Shown here piece by piece: positions 1-7,348 of a stretch of 56,578 bases of DNA. A program made the translations under genes and the position numbers. The stretch's first letter is position 1. Each line of letters begins with the position of its first letter. Source of the DNA: Gammaproteobacteria bacterium MedPE (GTDB lineage: Bacteria; Pseudomonadota; Gammaproteobacteria; Enterobacterales; Psychrobiaceae); contig MPDF01000006.1 in assembly GCA_001874365.1 (NCBI GenBank), forward strand, positions 1-56,578, written 5' to 3'. Under the pieces are notes generated by a model. It was not told where the DNA came from and ran no database searches. It saw only the letters and a list, made by a program, of their open reading frames with translations.

Positions 1-1
1 T

Positions 2-148
2 AGAAATTTAAATATGGTATCTCACATCATGCGAGTTGTTGCCGATAACCCAGGCGGTAAGGTTTTGGTTGTTGTAGGTGCCAATCATAAAGTATTTTTT
101 GAAGATTATCTAAGTAGCATGATCGGCGTAGAAATCGTTGATTTCTAG
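2..148 (+). CDS. C-terminal end of a DUF5694/TraB-like protein (partial)
   Basis: An open frame enters from the left edge and ends at TAG 146-148, giving 48 residues. It contains a hydrophobic strand, VLVVVG, followed by ANHK and a final GVEIVD. From memory this resembles the C-terminus of DUF5694 proteins, which are related to TraB/GumN-type putative hydrolases and end with a G-A-G-H-K-like motif. Only the tail is visible, so no function can be assigned. A strong intrinsic terminator follows 30 bases later, which supports this as the true end of a transcription unit. Confidence 0.55.
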   Translation, partial: RNLNMVSHIMRVVADNPGGKVLVVVGANHKVFFEDYLSSMIGVEIVDF

Positions 149-177
149 TTACTAAATAAGCTGTATTTTTATTCTAA

Positions 178-208
178 AGCCAGCCTGTGAAAACAGGCTG
201 GCTTTTTT
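178..208 (+). terminator. Intrinsic terminator
   Basis: A perfect 11-bp stem (AGCCAGCCTGT with its complement) closes a GAAA tetraloop and is followed by six T residues. It terminates the partial gene at the left edge. It belongs to the same AGCCAGC...GCTGGCTTTTTTG type as the two terminators around the toxin-antitoxin pair near 39.8 and 40.5 kb. Confidence 0.9.
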
Positions 209-280
209 GTTTGGAATGAACGGTATCGGGTGAGGTCATGGAAGACAGAGAGCTGGTATGTTAGATAATAATTGATCTAA

Positions 281-294
281 CACGAACGTTCGTG
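281..294. promoter_or_regulatory. TetR-type palindromic operator
   Basis: CACGAACGTTCGTG is a perfect 14-bp palindrome 35 bases upstream of the TetR-family gene. Uninterrupted palindromes with a central ACGT and flanking GAAC/GTTC are typical of TetR-family operators. Autoregulation of the TetR/hydrolase operon is inferred from position. Confidence 0.65.
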
Positions 295-329
295 CTATTT
301 TGTTGGCGAATTAATTAATAGGTATCAAG

Positions 330-917
330 ATGGTCGATAAAGGTAAGCAAACTAAACAGCAAATTTTAGAAACCGCATTGTTGATGGCTACTGAAACAAG
401 CCTTAATGATCTTACTATTGGTGGCTTAGCTGTGGCGACTGGCATGTCCAAGTCTGGGCTATTCGCACATTTTAAATCGAAAGAAAACTTACAGCTGGCT
501 GTGTTACACCACGCACATGGTTTATTTAGACAAATCATCATTGAACCCACTATTGACATTAAAGACCCGCTGTCTCGGTTAATGAAGATGTGTGACTGTT
601 GGCTGGATTGGTATGAGCGCCAAGCTAAAACCTGCATCTATATTTCTGCTGCCGTCGAATTTGATGATCAAGAAGGCGCTGTGCACGACAAAATATGCCG
701 TGATTTGGCCCTATGGTTAGGTTACTTAACGTCAACCGTAGAAGAGGTTATTAGTGTGAAACAGTTTGCGGAAAATAGTGATGCTCAACAATTTGTTTAT
801 GAGCTCTACTCATTATATTTAGGAACGCAAAGTATGGTGTGGGTAGGCATTGAAGATGAAAAACACAGTCGATTTAAACGCGCGCTAACACAGTTGATTG
901 AGCGATATAGGGGTTAG
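330..917 (+). CDS. TetR/AcrR family transcriptional regulator
   Basis: This 195-residue protein has the typical TetR layout. An N-terminal helical domain has its helix-turn-helix near residues 29-48 (TIGGLAVATGMSKSGLFAHF), followed by a helical ligand-binding half. The family represses promoters until a small ligand binds. Its ATG follows the palindrome at 281-294, so it probably represses itself. Three bases separate its stop from the alpha/beta hydrolase gene, so the two form an operon, and the hydrolase substrate class may include the inducer. The ligand cannot be read from the sequence. Confidence 0.9.
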   Translation: MVDKGKQTKQQILETALLMATETSLNDLTIGGLAVATGMSKSGLFAHFKSKENLQLAVLHHAHGLFRQIIIEPTIDIKDPLSRLMKMCDCWLDWYERQAKTCIYISAAVEFDDQEGAVHDKICRDLALWLGYLTSTVEEVISVKQFAENSDAQQFVYELYSLYLGTQSMVWVGIEDEKHSRFKRALTQLIERYRG

Positions 918-920
918 GTT

Positions 921-1784
921 ATGAGTAGTAAGATTTATTTTTCTGATAGTAAAAAACGCTCGATGGGCTTTCATGTAATACGAGCTATTTCGAGCGTGTT
1001 AAACAAAACGGCTCCTAAGTTGGCATTGCGTCAGGCAGAGAAACTGTTGTTAACACCTGCGAAAGGTCGTCAAAAGATAACGATGCCTGAACAGATGATA
1101 GTTGAGCAAATAAGTGGTGTTGCTGGTAATTTACAGCAGTATCGCTTAGGTGAAGGGCAAATAGTGATACTCACGCATGGGTGGTCAGGAAGTGCGAGCC
1201 AGTTTTTTCCGCTGATGGAAAAAATTGCGAAGGCGGGTTATCAAGCCATTGCCTTTGATCATTACGGACACGGTAAAAGTAGTGGGCGCATTGCTAATTT
1301 ACCGCTGTTTATTAAAGGCATTAACGATGTTGTGACTTTACATGGTAAAGAAAACATTCGCTGTATTGTCAGTCATTCGATGGGGACAGTATCGGCACTT
1401 AATCTACCAAAAGATATTCCGCATGTTTTAATTGCGCCTATTTTTGGTTTCTACGATTCGCTGCGCAAAAGTGTGTTTGATAGTGGCATGTCACCTGCAT
1501 TATTTGAACGATTATTGAAAGACATAGAAAGAACGCATCAAATTCAGTTTAAAGATGCCGTCTCTGAACAACATATTGGTTTGGTAGAGCAGCCGCTACA
1601 TATCGTTCATGATGAGCAAGATCGTTTTGCGCCCTTTGCGGCGAGTCAAACAATGAGCGAGAGATATTCACATATCAAACTTTATCCAACTCAAGGGCAT
1701 GGTCATGGTCGAGTAATAAATAGCGCAAATACTTGGCTAGTGTTGCAAGGATTACTCCAACAACCTCTAAACAATCAGAAGTGA
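921..1784 (+). CDS. Alpha/beta hydrolase
   Basis: The 287-residue product shows an alpha/beta-hydrolase fold: an HGWSG oxyanion loop at residues 86-90 and a nucleophile elbow SHSMG at 151-155 with Ser153. The probable acid is Asp234 (DEQDRF) and the probable catalytic His is in GHGHGR near 260-262. The first glycine of the usual G-x-S-x-G elbow is Ser, which is tolerated in some lipases and esterases. No signal peptide is evident, so it is probably cytoplasmic. It is the second gene of the TetR operon. Substrate is unknown; an ester or lipid-like compound is plausible. Confidence 0.85.
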   Translation: MSSKIYFSDSKKRSMGFHVIRAISSVLNKTAPKLALRQAEKLLLTPAKGRQKITMPEQMIVEQISGVAGNLQQYRLGEGQIVILTHGWSGSASQFFPLMEKIAKAGYQAIAFDHYGHGKSSGRIANLPLFIKGINDVVTLHGKENIRCIVSHSMGTVSALNLPKDIPHVLIAPIFGFYDSLRKSVFDSGMSPALFERLLKDIERTHQIQFKDAVSEQHIGLVEQPLHIVHDEQDRFAPFAASQTMSERYSHIKLYPTQGHGHGRVINSANTWLVLQGLLQQPLNNQK

Positions 1785-1810
1785 TTTGACGAGTTTTAGG
1801 TTGAATGAAT

Positions 1811-1844
1811 AAAGCGCTGAAAACACAATGTTTCAGCGCTTTTT
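1811..1844. terminator. Bidirectional intrinsic terminator
   Basis: The arms AAAGCGCTGAAA (1811-1822) and TTTCAGCGCTTT (1831-1842) form a 12-bp stem with an 8-base loop. T-rich flanks lie on the plus side and A-rich flanks on the other. It sits between the convergent hydrolase gene and rpmJ2, so it probably serves both. Confidence 0.85.
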
Positions 1845-1869
1845 GTTTACCAAAAGCACAACGTTTCTC

Positions 1870-1995
1870 TTATCGTTGACGCGCTTTGAATCGTGGGTTT
1901 TCTTTACAAATAACATACAGTTTACCGCGCCGTTTTACAATCTGACATTTGGGGTGTCGGCTTTTTGCAGACTTAAGAGAAGATATTACTTTCAT
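1870..1995 (-). CDS. rpmJ2: 50S ribosomal protein L36 type B (zinc-independent paralog, YkgO-like)
   Basis: The minus strand encodes 41 residues starting [20 protein letters not shown] and ending with RFKARQR. This matches the short basic L36 paralog YkgO: it has [17 protein letters not shown] but not the complete Cys3-His zinc ribbon of the standard L36. The paralog replaces zinc-containing L36 when zinc is scarce. Its ATG lies two bases after the rpmE2 stop, so the two are translated from one mRNA. A longer open frame on the opposite strand here is a shadow. Confidence 0.93.
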   Translation of the reverse strand: MKVISSLKSAKSRHPKCQIVKRRGKLYVICKENPRFKARQR

Positions 1996-1997
1996 TG

Positions 1998-2267
1998 CTA
2001 TTTCCCTTTAGTTTTAGAGAATAACTTGCCAAAACGAAGACTAAAGCTTGCTGCACGGCCATCGGTGTTTGTTTGTTTTTGCTGACCAGTGTAAAACGGA
2101 TGTGAGTCGCTTGATACATCGAGTGTTACATAAGGGTAGGTATTTCCATCTTCATTCCATACTTTTTCTTTATCAGTCTTGATGGTGGATCCCACCAAGA
2201 AGTATGAATCTACAGAAACGTCGTGGAATAGTACTTTACGGTATTCTGGGTGAATATTTGGTTTCAT
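1998..2267 (-). CDS. rpmE2: 50S ribosomal protein L31 type B (zinc-independent paralog)
   Basis: The 89-residue protein starts [19 protein letters not shown] and carries the type B signatures FLVGST and HPFYTG. It lacks the CxxC zinc ligands of the primary L31. A 109-residue reading from an upstream start is possible, but the family N-terminus begins at this ATG (2267). It pairs with rpmJ2 directly downstream, the usual zinc-starvation arrangement in which these C-minus paralogs free zinc from ribosomes. A Zur-type box lies about 33 bases upstream, matching known regulation in gammaproteobacteria. Confidence 0.95.
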   Translation of the reverse strand: MKPNIHPEYRKVLFHDVSVDSYFLVGSTIKTDKEKVWNEDGNTYPYVTLDVSSDSHPFYTGQQKQTNTDGRAASFSLRFGKLFSKTKGK

Positions 2268-2299
2268 GGTTTGCCTATAACATAATATATTTTGAGTTA

Positions 2300-2314
2300 T
2301 GTTATATCGTAACA
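2300..2314. promoter_or_regulatory. Putative Zur box
   Basis: TGTTATATCGTAACA matches the gammaproteobacterial Zur consensus TGTTATA-N-TATAACA at all but two inner positions, with both TGTTA/TAACA halves intact. It lies just upstream of rpmE2-rpmJ2, a known Zur target pair. A second half-site-like element (TATAACATAA, 2276-2285) forms a 10-bp inverted repeat with TTATGTTATA (2297-2306). Confidence 0.7.
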
Positions 2315-2335
2315 ATTTAACAATCAATACCTAAA

Positions 2336-2350
2336 TGATATTTATTATCA
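2336..2350. promoter_or_regulatory. Fur-box-like palindrome
   Basis: TGATATTTATTATCA differs at one position from the Fur 7-1-7 pattern TGATAAT-N-ATTATCA and sits in a longer AAATGATA/TATCATTT inverted repeat. It touches the Nudix stop codon and lies 22 bases upstream of the Zur-type box. It could be a Fur site, a second Zur-family site or an AT-rich coincidence. Confidence 0.4.
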
Positions 2351-2351
2351 T

Positions 2352-2777
2352 TTAAGTGTTGAGTACGTGATGCAATTTACTCATGAGATCGTGGTTGCTC
2401 AGTAGGTTGGTCATTGGTTTAAATAGGGGAGATGGCAGCTTAGTAATATCAAACCATTGCCATTGTGTGCATTTATCCACTTCCATTACTGCCGCCTCTT
2501 GGCTTTCAGACTTAGCGGTGACATAGAGTGTGATGTAATGCTTAGCGGCATCAAATATATCGTTGGTATATCCAAGCTGTGTAATGGCGCTTATCGCTAA
2601 TCCGGTTTCTTCCAATACCTCACGCGCGGCACAGGCTTCTATCGATTCTCCCATCTCTAAGTGGCCGCCAGGTGTTGCCCAAGTATGGGCGCCATGTGAA
2701 CCAATACGTTCGCCTAATAAGATTTTTCCTTGATTGATAATAAGCACGGCAACGCCAACGCGTACGTGAGATGTCAT
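2352..2777 (-). CDS. NUDIX hydrolase (NUDT15/MutT-like)
   Basis: The 141-residue protein contains a complete Nudix box at residues 38-60 (G-x5-E-x7-REVLEETGL), which binds Mg2+ and hydrolyses nucleoside diphosphate-linked substrates. The PGGHLEMGES context and the overall length resemble NUDT15/MutT-type nucleotide-sanitising enzymes that act on (d)NTPs. The ATG lies 14 bases after the TrmK-like gene, so the two are probably co-transcribed. The substrate is inferred only from resemblance. Confidence 0.88.
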   Translation of the reverse strand: MTSHVRVGVAVLIINQGKILLGERIGSHGAHTWATPGGHLEMGESIEACAAREVLEETGLAISAITQLGYTNDIFDAAKHYITLYVTAKSESQEAAVMEVDKCTQWQWFDITKLPSPLFKPMTNLLSNHDLMSKLHHVLNT

Positions 2778-2791
2778 GATTTATGTCCTTT

Positions 2792-3487
2792 TTAGAGTGA
2801 AATAGTTGCTTTAATGCTGATATAGCGAGACGCGATATCACAGTCATGAGATTTGTGTTTTACGCGTTGATAATGCGCAATTGTTTTTGCTAAATAGGCT
2901 TGGTTAATCGCTTGTTGTTGTTCAGACACTGTTTGCCACATTTGCTCACCAACAGCTGAAATTGGCGTTGAATGCTGCACGTCATTAGTAACTAATAGTG
3001 CTTCATAGTACCGTTTATTATCGTTGATGATTTGCTCTGATTTGAGTGATAAATCTAATGCGATTAAACTTTGTCGAAGATGGTATGGCTCATTTACTGG
3101 GCATAATAAAAAATCGATAGACTGGTGCTGATGTTGTTTAAGGATTTGCGTGACAAACTCTTGGGTTAATTCGCCGCCGACTCCTGCAATGATAACTAAT
3201 TGCTTTTTTGATGTTTTTGCTAAAGGCAGTTGACTTACATCTCCGCAATGCACTTGCCAATGAAAATCCGGTTGAGGATAAAAACGCGTTAACTTAGCGT
3301 TTATATCATCCATTAGAGTTGGCACTATATCAATAAAGTGAATGGTAGGTGACGATTGAACCTTAGCAAACTTTGACAATAAGCTCATGCCAAGATGGCC
3401 GTGATCACAACAACAATCCCATATGTGCTCGTATTCGTTTTCAATGAGGTGTTGTAAGGTCAAAAGACGGTGGCTGAGTTTAAACAC
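2792..3487 (-). CDS. TrmK-like SAM-dependent tRNA (adenine(22)-N1)-methyltransferase family protein
   Basis: The 231-residue protein begins KLSHRLLTLQHLI, as in the TrmK (DUF633) family. Its SAM-binding motif I is DCCCDHGHLG at residues 24-33, and later IIAGVGGE and LLCPVNEPYHLRQSL match family blocks. TrmK methylates N1 of A22 in tRNA in Bacillus; gammaproteobacterial members are poorly characterised. The start is GTG and no clear Shine-Dalgarno precedes it. The first two bases of that GTG lie within the 13-bp inverted repeat at 3486-3530. It heads a unit with the Nudix gene. Confidence 0.78.
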   Translation of the reverse strand: MFKLSHRLLTLQHLIENEYEHIWDCCCDHGHLGMSLLSKFAKVQSSPTIHFIDIVPTLMDDINAKLTRFYPQPDFHWQVHCGDVSQLPLAKTSKKQLVIIAGVGGELTQEFVTQILKQHQHQSIDFLLCPVNEPYHLRQSLIALDLSLKSEQIINDNKRYYEALLVTNDVQHSTPISAVGEQMWQTVSEQQQAINQAYLAKTIAHYQRVKHKSHDCDIASRYISIKATISL

Positions 3488-3530
3488 AATGATGGTCAGT
3501 TAAATTGCTTAAAATATTGACCATCATTGT
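3486..3530 (-). repeat. Perfect 13-bp inverted repeat overlapping a GTG start codon
   Basis: ACAATGATGGTCA (3486-3498) and TGACCATCATTGT (3518-3530) are exact complements separated by 19 bases. In the minus-strand transcript this hairpin includes the first two bases of the GTG start (3487-3485) of the TrmK-like gene. It could be an operator for a dimeric regulator or an RNA structure limiting initiation. Confidence 0.75.
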
Positions 3531-3571
3531 ACGTGCCAGCGCTTCAAATGTTAATTGGATAATGCAGTAAG

Positions 3572-3964
3572 TTAGCGTGATGATACTGAATAGGGAGTCA
3601 ATCGTTGTAGTTTAGTCGTCAAAATCTCAGGATGCTTTTCGACTAAGGCGTTAACTTGTTGCTTTATCGCTGCAACTTTAATTTCTTTGATAATACATCC
3701 GGTAGCAGCTGCCAATGCAATACCAATATTAAACATTGCGTAAGTGAAATCGCCTTTGCTCATACAGGTGCCAGCAAAAGCACAAAAAACTATTATGGCT
3801 ATCATATCTCCAAACTGGTTGTAAGAATATATTAAGCGGTTCGTTGCAATATCTTTCTTTATTATTAATTTAGAGGTAAAGAATGAGAGTTTAACATGCA
3901 CATGACTACTCTTTAGCTGAGCATTTTCACCAGACTGTTGTAAGAGGTTTGCGATTAGTTTCAT
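3572..3964 (-). CDS. Hypothetical small membrane protein
   Basis: The 130-residue product has two hydrophobic helices near residues 52-67 and 74-92, with polar ends, and a basic amphipathic tail. GGAG lies eight bases before the ATG, so translation is likely. It follows btuF on the same strand after a 51-base gap and may be read from the cobalamin operon, but nothing in the protein links it to B12. No family is recognised. Confidence 0.65.
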   Translation of the reverse strand: MKLIANLLQQSGENAQLKSSHVHVKLSFFTSKLIIKKDIATNRLIYSYNQFGDMIAIIVFCAFAGTCMSKGDFTYAMFNIGIALAAATGCIIKEIKVAAIKQQVNALVEKHPEILTTKLQRLTPYSVSSR

Positions 3965-4015
3965 TGTAGTGCTCCATGCTTGAAAGGCTTAAGCATAGAG
4001 CATTACGAAGCACTA

Positions 4016-4876
4016 TTAAAGAGATTGCCGAGCGTTATCAATAAACTCGCACACTTGCTTCATCGGCGTTAACACTCTAGGTGTTGGTCGGTGTAATACC
4101 TTGGCATCAGGGTGATAAATTTGCTTGTTTTTCACGGCTGGTAATAATTGCCACTGCTGCCAATTGTAGAGTTCATGGCCGCGCGTTTCTTTGTCTTCAG
4201 GAACTAAGATCACTTGCGCGCCAGTGAGTAACACATTTTCAGTACTTACTTTAGGGTAAGGACTATCTGCATCACTAAATACATTAATGCCACCGCAGCG
4301 GGTAATAAATTGATTGATCCAACTGTCTTTACTAATGGTCATTAATGGCTTTGACCATAGCTGATAAAACACCTTAATCGGTTTGCGTGCTTGATATTGA
4401 GTTGTTATTGCAGCTAGCTCTTGCTCAAAGTGGTCAGCAACTTGCGCAGCTTGTTTATCATAACCAGTCACTTTACCGAGGTGGCGAATATCGCTAGCAA
4501 TTTCATCAAGGGTGGTGGGATCTGAAGCAACGACATTGAATCCCAACTTTTTAATTTGCTCAATTTGATTAAATTTATTGCCACTTGGCCAAGTCACCAC
4601 AAGATCTGGCTTTAAACTGATAAGTTTTTCTAACGTAATACCTCGGTAATCACCAATCACTTCGATTGCCTTTGCTTGCTCTGGATAATCAGCGTGAGTT
4701 ATTGTTGCAACAATATGCTCGCCAGCACCAATGGCATAGAGCATTTCTACGGCATGAGGAGAAAGCGCAATGATTCGTTTGGGGAAATCATCTTTTGCAG
4801 CGGCATTAGCAGTGACAATAAAGAGTGAGAGAGTCCCAATTAGCAGGCTTTTAACGTGATTAATAATCAAAACCAA
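4016..4876 (-). CDS. btuF: Cobalamin ABC transporter substrate-binding protein
   Basis: The product has an N-terminal signal peptide (hydrophobic stretch ending ANAAA) followed by the BtuF/FhuD-type two-lobe fold. Markers include RIIALSPHAVEMLYAIGAG, IGDYRGITLEKLISLKPDLVV and a long linking helix. It should capture B12 or cobinamides in the periplasm for BtuCD. The reading overlaps the end of cobO by 17 bases. Both candidate starts are TTG; the one at 4870 has AGGA six bases upstream and may be preferred over 4876. It is the last cobalamin gene of the operon, which also holds the ATPase and permease. Confidence 0.9.
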   Translation of the reverse strand: MVLIINHVKSLLIGTLSLFIVTANAAAKDDFPKRIIALSPHAVEMLYAIGAGEHIVATITHADYPEQAKAIEVIGDYRGITLEKLISLKPDLVVTWPSGNKFNQIEQIKKLGFNVVASDPTTLDEIASDIRHLGKVTGYDKQAAQVADHFEQELAAITTQYQARKPIKVFYQLWSKPLMTISKDSWINQFITRCGGINVFSDADSPYPKVSTENVLLTGAQVILVPEDKETRGHELYNWQQWQLLPAVKNKQIYHPDAKVLHRPTPRVLTPMKQVCEFIDNARQSL

Positions 4877-5468
4877 TCCTCGCTTTTACGCCATTATCAA
4901 AGGCATGGCGGGTAGGTTTTACTTCACTGATGGTATCAGCAATATCTAACAGCGCACGATGACAAGCGCGGCCTGTGATGATGACATGTTGCATTGGTGG
5001 GCGATTTTTTATTGCTTGGACAACTTCTTCTACGTCAATGTAGTGATAACTAACCATGTACGTTAGTTCATCAAGCAGAACGATATCTTGACTCTCATCG
5101 ATGAGCATTTTTTTTGCTTCTTGCCATGCGGCTTGTGCCGCCTTGGTATCTAATTCTTTATCTTGCGTATTCCAAGTGAATCCAGTGCCCATCACACAAA
5201 ATTCAACGCCAAGTTTTTCAAGAACATTACGTTCTCCGCATGGCCATTGGCCTTTAACAAATTGCACAACACTTGCTCTTTGACCATGACCAACAGCGCG
5301 TAATACGGTGCCAAAACCTGCGGTACTTTTACCTTTACCGTTACCTGTTATCACCATGAAAATGCCTTGCTCTTTAGTCGCTTTTGCAACTTTGGCGTCA
5401 ATACTTTCTTTTAATTTTTGTTGGCGCTGTTGGTGCTTCTGTTTTTTTAATTCGTCGTTGTCACTCAT
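4860..5468 (-). CDS. cobO: Cob(I)yrinic acid a,c-diamide adenosyltransferase
   Basis: The 202-residue protein has the P-loop TGNGKGKST near residues 41-49 and the CobA/CobO/BtuR signatures VVQFVKGQW and DIVLLDELTY, with a C-terminal PTRHAFDNGVKARIGFDY. The family transfers the 5'-deoxyadenosyl group of ATP to cob(I)alamin or corrinoid precursors. An AAGGAT Shine-Dalgarno precedes its ATG. It lies between cobS and btuF, so incoming corrinoids are adenosylated by the same operon that imports them. It is equally well called btuR or cobA in enteric nomenclature. Confidence 0.95.
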   Translation of the reverse strand: MSDNDELKKQKHQQRQQKLKESIDAKVAKATKEQGIFMVITGNGKGKSTAGFGTVLRAVGHGQRASVVQFVKGQWPCGERNVLEKLGVEFCVMGTGFTWNTQDKELDTKAAQAAWQEAKKMLIDESQDIVLLDELTYMVSYHYIDVEEVVQAIKNRPPMQHVIITGRACHRALLDIADTISEVKPTRHAFDNGVKARIGFDY

Positions 5469-5495
5469 GGTTAAATCCTTAGGTGTAAATTTGGT

Positions 5496-6299
5496 TTAAT
5501 GGGTAAAGTAAGTGAGAAAGGTGAGATAAATAATCAATTCACTGATTTGCTGGGCCTGGCCTAGCAAATCACCTGTGTAACCACCAAGTTGTTTGTTGTA
5601 CCACATCACAATTAAGCAGCGGCTGACAATCAGCACTGCAATGAGGCTTAACGATAGCGTGAGTGGTAATAAGGTGAGTGGTAGTAACCCACTTAATAAT
5701 AAAATGATAATTTCTGTCGGGCTTTGTTGCTCAGTCATTGGTTTGACTTTGCTTGAATCAATATCCCTGACATAGGTTTGATTGAAAATAAGACTCACCG
5801 CCATGACTCTGCTTAAGCAATGGCCTGATAGTAATGCAATGATAATGATATTTAGGCCTAATATTGGTTCAACTGGCAATTGTGCCAAGCTTACTAACAA
5901 TTGAAATTTTAACAAAATCGCAAATATCAATGCCAGTGCGCCATAGGTTCCCAGGCGAGAGTCTTTCATGATTGTTAGTTTTTGTTCAACAGTCCAACCA
6001 CCACCAAAACCATCCCAAGTGTCTGCCAAGCCGTCTTCATGAAACCCACCCGTAAGTAATGCACTGGCTATCATCGATAAAATAACAGCAATACTCACTG
6101 GCCATAATAAGCTAGATACTTGCCAAGTCAGTGCTGCCACAATACCAACGAATAAACCAACGACGCCATAATAACGGCTCGCTTGATTGAGCCAGTGCTG
6201 TTTAAAATCGGGAATATCTTTAATAGGCACGCGCGTAAAAAAGCCTAAGGCAATACACCACAAACGCCATTGATGTCGTAATCCTGTTTCATTAGACAT
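5496..6299 (-). CDS. cobS: Adenosylcobinamide-GDP ribazoletransferase (cobalamin synthase)
   Basis: The 267-residue integral membrane protein has several hydrophobic helices and the CobS motif GGFHEDGLADTWDGFGGG at residues 84-98, whose acidic residues bind Mg2+. It joins alpha-ribazole (phosphate) to adenosylcobinamide-GDP in the last stage of nucleotide loop assembly. Its ATG overlaps the cobT stop as TAATG, indicating translational coupling. Confidence 0.96.
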   Translation of the reverse strand: MSNETGLRHQWRLWCIALGFFTRVPIKDIPDFKQHWLNQASRYYGVVGLFVGIVAALTWQVSSLLWPVSIAVILSMIASALLTGGFHEDGLADTWDGFGGGWTVEQKLTIMKDSRLGTYGALALIFAILLKFQLLVSLAQLPVEPILGLNIIIIALLSGHCLSRVMAVSLIFNQTYVRDIDSSKVKPMTEQQSPTEIIILLLSGLLPLTLLPLTLSLSLIAVLIVSRCLIVMWYNKQLGGYTGDLLGQAQQISELIIYLTFLTYFTH

Positions 6300-7348
6300 T
6301 ACGGTTGCTCAACGCTTATGTTTGCTTGTTCAAAACTTGCCATTTCATTATAAAATGCTAATGCGCTGCGCAGCAGTGGTAAAGCCAGCGGGCAGCCGCT
6401 ACCTTCACCAAGACGTAGGTTAAGATCTAAAATTGGTTCGGCGCTTAACTCTGTTAATAAAAGCTGGTGGCCAAGCTCTTTCGAGCAATGGCTGAAAATC
6501 ATATAGTCACGAACATTATCTGACATATTACACGCGATAAGTGCCGCGGCACTTGAGATGAAACCATCGACTAAAATGACTTTACCCGCTTCGGCAATCG
6601 CGAGCATAGCACCGACCATCTGAGTGATTTCAAAGCCGCCAACTAACCGCAATATACTTAGTGCATCGCTGATATGCTCTTGATGAAGTTGCGCTGCGTC
6701 TGAAATTATTTTCTTTTTCTTAGACACTGTATGGTCATCAACACCAGTACCATGACCAACACAAAGGTCAATGTCGTGTTTTGTAATAAGATGCATAATC
6801 GCAGCGGCTGACGTCGTGTTACCGATGCCCATTTCTCCGATACCAACGACATTAGCGCCAGTAGCAAGGGCTTTTACAGCGGCTTGTTTACCAAAATCAA
6901 GACCTTGTTGAAGTTGCTCATGAGACATTGCTGGCGCTAGATTAAATGCCTGAGTCATCGGGGCAATCCGTTGTTTGATAAGCATTGGATGATCGGGATG
7001 TTCAATAACAGTGCCACAATCAACAACAAAAAGACTCATATTGTTTTGACTGCAAAATGCATTAATTGCTGCGCCGCCATGACAAAAGTTCGCTACCATT
7101 TGTCCGGTGACTTCTGAACCCGCAATTGAAACACCTAATTTACTCACTCCATGGTCGCCCGCAAATACCAATTGAGTTGGCTGATTAATCAATGGCTGAT
7201 CAGCATCTAAAATTAGTGCCAATTGAATCGCCAGTGTTTCCAGTTGACCGAGCGAGCCCAACGGCTTCGTTTTATTATTGATACGATGTTCAATCAGGCT
7301 TTGCTGTGTTTTATCTAGCGGGGCAATAAAGTCCATGATAGTTCTCAT
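6299..7348 (-). CDS. cobT: Nicotinate-nucleotide-dimethylbenzimidazole phosphoribosyltransferase
   Basis: The 349-residue protein contains KTKPLGSLGQLE near the N-terminus, VFAGDHGVSKLGVS, GEMGIGNTTSAAA and the terminal RLGEGSG, whose Glu is the catalytic base in the Salmonella enzyme. It activates the lower ligand base as alpha-ribazole phosphate. Length matches the family (about 350). The ATG overlaps the btuC stop as TAATG; an alternative ATG lies four codons in (7336). It supplies the substrate for CobS. Confidence 0.96.
   Translation of the reverse strand: MRTIMDFIAPLDKTQQSLIEHRINNKTKPLGSLGQLETLAIQLALILDADQPLINQPTQLVFAGDHGVSKLGVSIAGSEVTGQMVANFCHGGAAINAFCSQNNMSLFVVDCGTVIEHPDHPMLIKQRIAPMTQAFNLAPAMSHEQLQQGLDFGKQAAVKALATGANVVGIGEMGIGNTTSAAAIMHLITKHDIDLCVGHGTGVDDHTVSKKKKIISDAAQLHQEHISDALSILRLVGGFEITQMVGAMLAIAEAGKVILVDGFISSAAALIACNMSDNVRDYMIFSHCSKELGHQLLLTELSAEPILDLNLRLGEGSGCPLALPLLRSALAFYNEMASFEQANISVEQP

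Noticed and set aside
1828-2085. 85-codon plus-strand frame over the L36/L31 region
   Set aside because: The opposite strand encodes the recognisable rpmJ2 and rpmE2. The plus-strand product has no family resemblance or good start.
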